A DNA stretch of 64,000 nt from Biomphalaria glabrata. Lineage: Eukaryota; Mollusca; Gastropoda; Planorbidae. This document shows, one piece after another, positions 35,101-47,100 of the stretch (positions are counted from its first letter, which is position 1; each line of letters starts with the position of its first letter). The stretch is taken from positions 3,030,283 through 3,094,282 of the forward strand of contig NC_074719.1 of assembly GCF_947242115.1 (NCBI RefSeq). Reading direction: 5' to 3'. The notes under the pieces are model-generated. The model was not told the origin of the DNA, ran no database searches, and saw only the letters and a program-made list of their open reading frames with translations. The translations under genes were made by a program, and so were the position numbers.

Positions 35101-38100
35101 TAAAGTATTCTAGACAGTATGAAGCCTGAATTCTTTAAATACAAAAGCAAGCGTCTTTCAAATTATTACTGCAATGCTTCTACCTCCAGTGAAAAATCTC
35201 TTCACACTACAATTTCTGGACCTTAAGAAAGTGTTACGGCATAACAGATGCCTAAATATTAAACTGTCATTTCTATAACATGCTACCTCCACTGTACCTT
35301 GAAGGATGACTTTTCACAGTGAGTCATGTCTTACAATATGTCTAATCAGCTAAGACAATACCATTTATTATTGTTATGTTGAGTTACTTCTTAAAAGGAA
35401 CTATTGTACAACAACTAAAGACTTCCTTAATATGAGTATTTTCTTAAAATATTGAAATTGAATACAAAATTGCCGGATCATTATCCATAGTAAAATATTT
35501 CCTTAAAATAATTTTTAAAGTAAAATTGATGAGAGTACCTCCAAGATCAGGAAGTACAGCCAAAGTGTCATCATACTCAGATTTCACCATATCTTTCAGT
35601 GGATGGTCCTGTAGAGCATTGAAGGCAAAGTCAAGGAACTGGCGCTGCTCTCTCCACGTGTCTTCAGCAGTTTTATAAACTTCAGCTGTAGGAGAAAATA
35701 ATATCTTCAGCAGTTTTATAAACTTCAGCTGTAGGAAAAAATAATATCTTCAGCAATTATATAAACTTTAGCTGTAGGAGAATACAAGTTTTATAAACTT
35801 CAGCTGTAGGAGAAAAACAATTCAATCCCATTTTCTTTTCTTATAAGTTAAAGATATTTTTTTCAAATAAAGAAGATTATTATGTCCAAAACATACCAAT
35901 GTGTGACCTTATGTTGTGTTGAATAGTGTAAATCTTAAGTTGCAATGATTACAACAAGCAGACTCTTTAGGATAAGCCTACTGCTAATTGGTTTTTGACA
36001 CAGTGTGTCATTCATGTTAATTAGAGACTTAAACTGCACTAACCTATAAATGTTTTTCCAATTTAATCAGACAATCTATTCCATGATTTTAGGTAAAACT
36101 TTTACCACACAACCAGACAGCCATGCTTTAATATGAACACACGCCCAATGAAATGACTTAAAGGTTTGGATCATATCGGAGATTCAAGCCTATTCTTTTC
36201 TAAAGGGAGTGCATAGTGGCTGAGTGATAAAGAGCTTAGTTTCAAAATTGACATTTCTAGAGTTTGAATCCCTAAGAAGACTGGGTTTAATTTGGGATTT
36301 TTAAGATGCCCCTGATTCTACCTATTTCTAATGGGTACCTGATAATTGCTGGGGAAAATAAAGGTGGTTGGTCATGACACCTTATTAACATTCAAACATA
36401 GAAACCAATGACCTTGACATCATCTCCCTCATAGATGTTCTAGTTTTGAAAAGGGAGGGTGAAAACGTACTCTTCTAAAAACATAATAAACCCATTCTTT
36501 TCAGCTTTGATTTTAAAGAATCAAAATTTAAAAAAAAAAAAAAAGAAATTCAAATGCATTTTATTTATAAAAACCACAAAATCTGGCAGATCTTGATATA
36601 CGATGATGATTTTCAAGACAAAATAAAATTACATTTTGTAGTATATATGTGAAAAATTAAATCTGCTTACATTGTCTGGCAACTGCTAGTTGACTATTTG
36701 TCCAATTGACATGGTCCAGGAAATCATGAGCTCCCCAAGTATGTTCAGGAAGTTTAATCAAGAAGCGTAGCATGTCTTGAATACGAGGATCACTATCTAG
36801 ACATTTGCCTGGTTGATAACAGCAAATATTTTATGTTAAATATTTAATGGATGAAATGAAAAAATTAATGTTTAAAGCTTATTTGTAAAGAAAAGGATTG
36901 AATATGCAAGCTGGCATGTTAATAGCCAAACAAAAGTACTATTATTAAACCAATAAATGATCACATTTGCAACAATTATGCACATATTCTTCCGACATTT
37001 ATGTACATGTCTTAGGTTGTAATGGAAACAAGACATTTGTTAATGATGATTGAAAAATTACAAGGGGAAAAGATCATCTGTTGAGTCGTTGAAAAAGGTT
37101 AAACTCAACACAGAAGCAGTGAGGCTAAACCAAAGTTAACACAAAACATTTTACCAGAGTTCGAGCACGTCTCCCAAGCTCTGACAAAAGCTCGGTATTT
37201 GATGTACTTCCAGGGGTCACTAGTCACCCCTTGCACCCAGGTGTCACCAATCTCAAAGGTTCGTACAGGTAAGCTCGGCTTTACTGTTTCAAGGGCTTTC
37301 ACAAAATTGTCCAGACTTGAAGCTACAAGCTCTGCCCCTGGAAACTCAGCTCGAACAATTTCATAGTAGCCTAAAATTTCCTGAAAGAGCAAACCACAAA
37401 AAGTAAACAACTATCAAGCAATGTGCGTAAACCCTTTGCTACAAGTCAACCTTGTTAAAGTATTGTTATAACCCTATTCGCGACGCAAAAGGGTTAACTG
37501 TGTGTGATCAGCTGACATTTGTGACACAGACCAGCAATACAGTTTAGCGTGCTATATTGAAAGGCAAGGGACAGTACTGGCATGAACTTTGCATGTGAAT
37601 AGCGCCCGTGTTATGGTCATCTGATCATAAGCCTGCGCAGACCAGACACAGTGTGTAGGAAAGCGGCAGTTCAAGACCGGAGAGCGTTGAGACCGGGATT
37701 GTTAGTCAGCCATGAAGTCGGTCCTGGTGCAGTCCTCCAGTGAAACGTACGAGTCCAGGAAGAGACAGTAGAGTTATGAGTTTAGTACAGTGATATACGG
37801 TCTAACGTTGTAGCAGTTGATTGTGTTGCCAATTGTGTCGTATTGGCTGTTTGATTTGACCATTATTAAAGTACCAGATTATTTGGAGTCTTGTTGTCAA
37901 GTTCTTGATGTGTTGATGTGCTGTGTTGTGTTTAGCAGTGTTTACAGAAGGCCTGAGTAGGAGAAGACCGTAACAGTATGAACAGAAATATTATGTTCTC
38001 TTTTTTTCCTTTCTCAAGATAAGGATGAGGTGAGTTAGTGGTAACGAATATAAGCACTCTACTGCACAAATGCTTCCAAAAGCATGCATATCTAATAGCC

Positions 38101-41100
38101 TCAGACAACCAATCCAACTTCTGGCCTTCACATGTGGCTCAAATATTGGATCTGGTAGAACTGATCACTGATATGAAAAGGGGTAAAAGTGAGAAGGAGC
38201 TCATTAACCTTGGTTGGCTGCTGCTCACCAAGAAGTAAAAAAACTGTGAATTCAAACCTCTGCTGCCCTGCCACTATACCCAAACATGGGAAAGACTTTG
38301 GGAGTCAACCCTGTGAAAAAACAGGAGCCTGTGAGGCCTTAGGTAGATCGCAGTACTTACCCTGGTAGAACCAGAAATACAGCGGATTCCAAACTGTATC
38401 GGTGCATGAACACACCATCATTAATAACATTCATACTATTTTATTTGAGTGTGTAATTTAAAAAAAAAATCTTAGCAATATTTCATTACATTAGCATGTT
38501 AGTGCTTTACACTAGTGACTTATCTCAGCAAATCTCACCTGAATATCAACTGGTGGTCCAGTGTTATCAGTCCTAAAGGCAAAACACAATGCTTCACTCA
38601 GACCAGCAGCTATGATACATTTCTCTTTAGCTAAGCCTCTAGGGTGGGCAGGGTCAGGGCCTGGATTCAAGGGGTATCCTCCTAAAATGCACAAAGAGAT
38701 TTTGTTTTGTTACATAGCTACAACATTCTCATTTCACTAAGAGGACCACAAAAGTGCACATCAAATTGCTTTGTATTTTAATGCTAAATGGTTACCTTTT
38801 ATCCAAAATGCCAGGAGACCTTCTTTATCCGAGTCTCTTAGCTTCCAGACAAAAGGCGAAGGTACATCGGGAGGTGCTGTGCCAGGATTTACGCCAACTG
38901 AGATAGCCTTAACTCCCCTTGAGGCCAAAAGTGGCAACACAGCCTTGGTCATACCTGGAAAAAAAAAAATGATGTTGTTAATTCTAATATTGTACAGTTC
39001 TAGTTATTTTATAAGTAATGTTTGCTTGAATAAAAATGTAAATATTTCTGAAAAGGAAACACTGATGATATAAAAACAAACCAAAAAAAAAAAAGGAAAT
39101 AATATATAATATGTGAAATCATGCTATTAACAGTGCATGGTAAAAGAAAAACAAAAAAAAATTGGCTGCAGCTGACATCATCTTAAAGTTAACAAATCCG
39201 AGGTCCTACCAACATTTTTAATTTACATTCCAACTATTTTTTGCCAGACCAAAACTGTTAAAAACAAATTATAACAATTATTTTTTTTTGGTAAGATTTT
39301 AATCTGTATACAGACAATATTAACAAGATTATTAGGTGGTTTGAGATGGTGGCAAAGAAGAAATGCATTGCAAATGAAAAATGGCAGGTTTCTTAAAACC
39401 AACAAAGCAAATGCCATTAACCTGCATTATTTGTGGATGAGTCTCTTCCAACTAAGAACAGGACACACACCACTATTAAATTACCACCTGAACAAAATAA
39501 ACTCCACACAACTACTCCTTTGCAGACACTGCGCCCACCCCTTTGAAACCGTAAACCATATCCTCTTTGAATGCCCCTCCCTAATCCACCTTAGGCAGAC
39601 CCTACTTCCACTACAGCCCAACATAACCAACACCCTGTACGGCAGTGCTGAACAACTGAAGAAAACAGCACACTTTTTTTCCTTGGCACAGTCTGCAAAA
39701 GAGCTGACAGCTCAGCAGCAATAAAGCTGGCTAGAAGAAGAAGAAGTGGATCAGTCTCTCCAGAATAGGGTTCTAAAGTGACATAAAAAATTTGTCTAGG
39801 AGATGAACAAGTCATTCTACAACAGAAGGGGACCAACATTTATGTAGTTCTGTTGTTAACAGCCAAAGTGTTCGGTGTAGAATACCGAAATGTCAGTACG
39901 AATATGCTTAATTGAATCTTCTCTTTTGAATTATTAGATAAACAGTAAAATGTTACAAGTCTAAGGGAGGCAACTCAATGAGAAAGGGAACAATAACACT
40001 AGTTTAATGGCAACTAAAATACAAGGAGGATTACAACAAACTTCTAACATTGTCCATAACTTTCTATCACTATGTTATGTATTGAATAGTGCTCTGATGC
40101 ACCTGTTATAACAACTAAAATACAAGGGCGATTACAACAAACTTATAACATTGTCCATAACTTTCTATCAATATATTATGTATTGAATAGTGCTCTGATG
40201 CATCTGTTATAAAAATATCATAAAGATAATTTTCAATGATTGGCCTCATCACTAGAACATTCAATGTATACCTGGTACATCTCTCTGACTCATGGTTGCG
40301 TGAGTCCTGTGTATACCAAACATGGTGTCCAGGCTCTTGCTGAGGTCAAGCCCAAATGTGAACAACTTGGCACCTAAGAAATCTGTCTGGATGTTCATAG
40401 CAAAAGCATGCCATGTAATGTGCCCTTCCATCACCGCTTTCTTAAAGTCATCTTGTTCTGTCTTGTTGGGGCACTAGAAACCAACAATAACAAAGTCAAC
40501 GCCAAACCAAGTGAAATTTTAAATAACAGAAGAACAAAAATACATTTGTTGAAAAAAAACAAAAAAAAACAGTACAATTACAAAGTTAGTAATTTTTCTA
40601 AGCTAAACCTAGTCAAAATTTTAAATAATAGAAGTACCTTGATTGAATATTAACGTAGCTACTGACCTTTAGTTGGACACCCATCAGTTTAATATCTGGA
40701 CAGTCCAAGTAAAGAGAGACCAGCCAAGGATGCGTGGTGTACACAAACCTTTCCGAGTAGCCAAGCCTAATCAAAGTTCTGGAGACATTGATAGCTCGCA
40801 CAAAGTATTCTGACTGGTAGCGGTTCAAAACCTCCACAGCAAACCCTGCATCCTTATCCAGTCCATCATAGTAACCAACATCTGGAAACACAATAAATCT
40901 AATAAGTGGCTAAGTTCAATGATATCATATTCAAGATGTAAATAGCAAGAGCCTTTATAAATCTTATTGACATTATTATCACCATTATTATTATTATCTT
41001 TTGTTGAGAATGTGAACTAACTGTCTGTCACGGAATGGAAGCGTGCAAGGCCATTTTGAATAACAAATTATCATTCTTTCATAGGTTGAATATTTGCATC

Positions 41101-44100
41101 ACAAGGTCATGGCAGCATGATAATGATGGAAATTCCATAGCATAGAAGGAGTTGTTGGGAAATTCCATGTGCGCTAATGGAGATTGGATGGTTACAAAAT
41201 AGGTGGGAAGACTGAGATCGTAAAGGGTATTTAAAGGGATGCATTTGTAGTTTCGAAACAGAAACGATGGTAGTTATGTGTTAAAATTGAATCGTTTGTA
41301 CATTTATTAAGTGTGCATATTATTTAAGTGATTCCTAATTCCAGAATAAAAGCTTTGTATTTATTGTTAAGTGATCTCAGTTTTTCATATTGTCTGAAAG
41401 TATGTCCTGCGATTCTCATACGATGTTCGTTCATCACTTCACTTAGGGGCAAGTATGGGCAAGTAATGGGCAAGTAGGAGGCAATTAGTGGGCAAGTAGT
41501 GGGCAAGTATGGGCAAGTAGGGGTAAGTAGTACTGTTTGAGTCTTCAGTAATTGTTTAAAAAGAGACAACTATACGAAACTGAACATCAGAAACGCATTG
41601 TCTGATCAACACAATCTCATCGTACCACCAGTGAGTAAACATATTGTGACATCAAACGCCTAACGAATTATCTCACTGTCATTTTATGGTACTGAAAGAA
41701 TAAAAATTAATTAAAGAGAAAAACAAAGTAATCATAGTCCCCTTGAGTTGGTCATTGATAATATGGCAGGTCTGCATAGTTCTGTTATCTGAAAGCTCAA
41801 GGTCTCAAACATGTCTTCAAGATCAGTTGTTACCATCAAGTTGATATCCCAACTGGGTAGATAGTAATTCTAGTCAAATTCCAAAATAGCGTAATCAATA
41901 GTAAGATTCCATATTCTCTAGTTACATTTTTTCTGAAATTGCTTGAATGTAGCACATTTATCATGCTATAAGCATCCTTAGTGCGCTATGGCCCAATCTC
42001 TTATATGAACCTGTGGTGAAAGGGTTCCCTGGGGGTAGATCTCCATGCTGCCTTTAGACTGCTCAAAAAACACATCTCTGCTGAAGACGGGACTCCAACT
42101 CAAGCCCCCTCGATAGGTAACCAAGCAGGTTTGCATCTCAACCACACATTCAACATTTTTCCGTTTCCCTAATGTTATCAGATAGTGGTACTGCAATGTC
42201 AACGATAACTTGATATCTCATGTTATAGCTCCGCAGTCATGTTTGTAGGCCAGTCCCAGAAGAAGAGGTTCATTAGCGTTATTTTCACTACTCCTTGGTA
42301 GACTTTGTAGGTCATAACGCTAACTAGTAATGTTCACAAAGTTCATCTTAATGTCTAGTGGGAAGCGTGGTCGAGAGGCTAACTTGGCTTGCTTGGCTAC
42401 CTATGACAGGGGCTTGAGGTTCGACACCCGACTCGAACTGAGTTGTGTTTACCGAGCGCCTAAAGGCAGCATGGAAAACCATCTCCCAGATACCCCCTCC
42501 ACCCACTGGTCCACAAATGAGATTGGACCATAGCGCTCTGAGCTTGCTATAACCATGAAAGTAGCGCCCAGAACCGAGATGCCTGGAGGAAGCTGGTTGG
42601 TGCCCTAGGCCAGGGGTCGGCAACCTTTTGAGTCTGAAGAGCCAAAAATTAAAATTTACAAATTTTTTAAAGCTTTTAAAGAGCCGCACATTTTTTTTCT
42701 TGCCAACTATAAATGGTACTCCCATAATTTTTTTTTAAATAAAAAAAAAAATATTTTTTTTTCATTCATAACAAAAGTAGTTATTTATTCACATAAAAAT
42801 GGTGTTTGTCACATTATATATATACATATATATATTGCTTTATCGGGTAATAATTTACTATTTAAATATAAAATTAACAATTAAACATTTATTTACAACA
42901 CCAACATGTACATCAATAACAAACAATTTAGCGAACAAAATAAATCAATGGGAGCGATGCAGCTTTGCATGGTTATTCCAATAGAAAACTTAAACTTTAC
43001 TAAACAATGTAACTTGTACTTCAAATACAATATAAAAAAAAACAATTACATACATTTGAGCGAACAAATTCAATGGGAAAATTGGCTTTGCATGGTTCTA
43101 GAAAGCAAAGCAGGACGTTTTGGCGCCTTTCGGCGGCGCCGTTTTGGCGCCAGCCGTTTTGGCGACGGGACGTTTTGGCGCGATATACATTATGTACGTT
43201 TATTGTATTATTTCTTTTAAAAGAATTATTCATATCTATGTTTTGCATGAGTGTTTATGTTAAGACATATTTTTCACGTATTAAATGTAAATGTGTGTTT
43301 GTGTTTCACATCATTTTATTTAATAAACATTTTGGCTTGTGTATGTGTGTTTATTAAGAGGCACACTTTTATTTTCAAAAAGTTTTTTTAAGATATTACT
43401 TTAAAATTTAAAAAAAAAAAATTAAAAAAAATGAAACGATGATAGACTAAAAATTTATGCAATTATTTGTTTACATTAACATTGGTTTATTTAATGACTT
43501 TGGTATGTAGACTTTGGGCCGCTCTCGGAATTAAAGATTAAGGATTATAAATTCGCACCTAGGGATGTCAAGTGGAGTGCTAGAAACAGATTATCGTCTT
43601 ACGCGTGAGAGAGGGGAGGGGTGGAGGAAAGAGTATATACAAGGAGTGAAATGTGAGCAGAAGAGAGGGGGCGGGATAGGTGTCACATGTAATGACCATT
43701 CCCAAGGAGATGATCGCCAGACGCATGACGCCAACGACCAGTGCTCGGTGCTGGTCTTGTCTTCATTTGTTTAACTCTACCTGCGTCAATGCGAGATGTG
43801 TCACCCAATCACCCCTACCCAATTTCTCAAAATATATCTTTTCAAAGTATCTTAGTGTCGTGAATTTGTTTCTATCTATTGTCGCCCAGAGTGTTTGTTT
43901 ATATTGGTGGATTCACGTTAGAGTTTGTACTGACCACATTCCGAGTCTTGATCTTTACTATGTGTGGAGTTATTGTCGTCATTCAGCGTAATAGAGCGTT
44001 AGATGTTTTGTTATATTACAGTGTGAGACTTAGCTAATTCGTATATTACACTAATGTCAAATAAAAAACTAAATCTTTTGGAAAGAAATCCAAAAATTTC

Positions 44101-47100
44101 ATCCAGTGCGATTAGCAGAACTCACATATAGCATGTCATAACCATTCAGGAATCTGACTTATTATAGGCCTATATTCATGAAATAAGCAAAACCTTTATA
44201 ATTAAAAAAAAAAACAATTCGCTGAACGGTGTTAGAATTCATACTATACATACAATATTATGGTAGAGTGAAATAAACATTATTATAAAAGTTACGTGCT
44301 TATTAAATTATCGTCAAATGATATCTCGCGCCAAAACGGCTCGCGCCAAAACGTCCCGTCGCCAAAACGGCGGGGCCAAAACGGCGTCGCCAAAACGGCG
44401 TCGCCAAAACGTCACGTACCGTCTAGAAAGTTTGGATAAATTTGGCTCATAACTTGTTGTTTTTAGTTTCAAACAAGACTCTAAATTTCATTTGTTAGTT
44501 GGCTTCTTACTTTGCTTTTAATTATATTCATGCAAGAGAACGCTTGCTCGCACGAATATGTAGATCCAAAGATAGTCAGCACTCCAAATGCCAGCTTCTT
44601 CACTTCACTGTAGCAATCTGGAAGACTATTCCATGTGTCGAATATAAGTGACTCAACTTTCGGCATTTCTTTTAAAGCTGTCCACTTTTTTTGTGCTACA
44701 TACATACATTTCTGGACCTCCAACTCTTCCAACTTGCTTTTCATTTCTGTAAATTTTCCACTCCACAAAGCTTTACCTTTCAAATAAATTAATTGCATTT
44801 CTAGAGATCCAGAATCAATTTCAAATGGCTCAATGTTGATTTCGTTACAATTTGTGTTGAGAGGATTTACTATGAATGCTAGAGTGGTTTCGTTTGTTTT
44901 GAATTGTTGAAATCTGTCAGAAAATTTATCTTTAATTTTTTTTATAACTGTGCTGAAATAATTTGTGTCAACAGTTGCATTGGTTTTATCGCGATATTGC
45001 TTTAGAAATGGAAAATGAAGTAATTTACTACTCTGAATATCTTCTACAAAAACAGTCAATTTTCCTTCAAAACAAACTAATTCTTCCACCAAAACATAGG
45101 CTGGGTTTCCCTTTCCTTGCAGTTTTAGATTCAGCTCATTTAATTTCTCTGTAATATCAACCATAAAGTAAAATGTTTGCAACCATTTGTCGTTCTCTAA
45201 TTCGGGGTGATTAATGCCTTTATCATTTAGGAATGTATTTATTTCATTCAAGCACACAGCAAAACGTTTCAACACTTTACCTTTGGAAAGCCATCGCACT
45301 TTATTGTGAAGAAGAAGGTCGGAATACTGAGTCTCCATTTCGTTTAAGAATTCTTTAAACTGACGACGGTAGAGTGCTTTTGACAAGATGCTGTTAACAA
45401 TCTTGATTACCAAATTCATGACCTCAACAACTTCGGCTGGAAATGTTTGGGCACAAAGCGCTTCTTGGTGTATAATGCAGTGAAATGTAAGAATTTCATG
45501 GTTTATTTTGCTCCGAAGAATCGTAGTAGCTCCTTTATTTTTTCCTGTCATACTTCTGGCTCCATCAGTTGCTATTGAAACAATTTTATTTAAATCAATC
45601 TTATTGTCTGCAAGGCATGTTTGCACTGCATTTGCTATATCTTCCCCTCTAGTTTGTCCCGAGAGCGGTAATAATCCTAGAAGTTCTTCTTTTGGACCTT
45701 GGGAAGACATATACCTGACAAAAAGGGCCACTTGTGCAATGTCTTTTATGTCACAAGACTCATCTATGGCAAGTGATAAGGCAGAAGAAAGTTGAATATC
45801 TTCCACCTGCAAATATGTTACATTTGAAGACATTTTAGCTATTCTATCTTGTACTGTTTTAGCGGATAGTGGCAAATCTTTGATTCTTTTCAATATTTCT
45901 GGTTTGTTTTTGAAATCACGAAACAGTTCTTCAGATGCTTGTATGAAGCAATCTTTGACATACTCACCATCTGTGAATGGTTTGCCTTTTTTTGCAATTT
46001 CAAGTGATACCGCAAAGCTTGCCAGATTAACATTACTTGTAGATTGAGTCCAGTTACTTAACATGAAACTTGATTGCTGTCAATGTTTTTGGAGCTCGTC
46101 AACAGCTTTTTTTCGTTCTTCGCCTGCTGGATATTTACTAGCATGTTTTTTAGTGAAGTGTCTCTCTAAATTTGATTTCTTATTGTGTGCGAGTTTTTCA
46201 TGGCAAATGAAGCAAATCGGAAGGCCATCTGAGTTGCAGATGAAAGCGAAAGACTCTGTCCAATCCAGATTAAATTCTCGATTCTCTTCTTCAGTAGTTC
46301 TCTTTCTTTTTGTAGATGCCATGATTGCGGTAAATGAACAATACAATTTTAATATCAATATATTTACCAAAGTCTCTTCTCTCCTTAAAACAGTTAATAC
46401 TCTACAATCTTCCCCTTTTCTTCTTTATCGAACTATCTAATTCTAAGCTATTGTTGAAGCTTATGGAAATTCCACAACCTTGTCCTAATTCTAAACTAAC
46501 TTGTAATAAATTTAATCTACGACCTTGCTACCAGTTATTGTTCTAAAAATAAACCAGACAAAATTGTTTTCAAATATATGACCTTGAAGATAACTCGGTT
46601 ATAACTCTTTTACTTGAAACAACAAACTCCACTTCACAGCCAAAGCACGTGGAGTAGACGCCAAATAGTCTTGTAATATAGAGAGCTTCCAACGGAAGGA
46701 CGACAATGACGACGCGTGTCACGGGGGAGGGGAGGGGTGGAAAGCGAGTACAAGTGGCTGAGATATATAATCGGTGCCAATTCATTGTTGATAGATAATG
46801 AACGATTTTTTTTCGATAAAGTAAATAAAATTTGCGTAAGGAACTAAAGAGCCGCAGCTTCCAGTCTAAAGATCCGCATGTGGCTCGCGAGCCGCAGGAT
46901 GCCGACCCCGGCCCTAGGCCCCAGAAGGGACCACAAGCAGAGCAGAGGATGGCTGCCTGGTCGTGCAGTTTGCGCACTGGACTGTCGCTTGGATTTATCT
47001 ATGGTTCCGGGTTCAAACCTTGCCCGCTCCCATCCCCCGTCATCCTGCGGGAGGTTTGGACTAGGAAGTAAACTATCTTCAACTCTGAAGGAACATCTGA

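Larger units (their letters stand above)
38955..40271 (-). other. Intron 4
   Basis: Contains a LINE fragment (39341-39730) and a two-copy 101-bp repeat (40011-40210). The rest is AT-rich. Confidence 0.65.
42611..46911 (-). mobile_element. Young hAT transposon with nearly open transposase
   Basis: Ends are CAGGGGTCGGCAACC and, from the other side, CCGGGGTCGGCATCC. CCCTAGGC is repeated exactly at 42603-42610 and 46912-46919 (8 bp). Without the nested MULE-like element (43106-44421) its length is ~3.0 kb, usual for an autonomous hAT. The transposase gene occupies 44481-46322 on the - strand. It inserted into intron 2 of the DUF5054-like gene, within older LINE/SINE sequence that continues on both sides. 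Confidence 0.92.

Noticed and set aside
39341-39724. Extra exon of the DUF5054-like gene
   Set aside because: It lies on the opposite strand and matches the C-terminus of an I/Jockey-type LINE.
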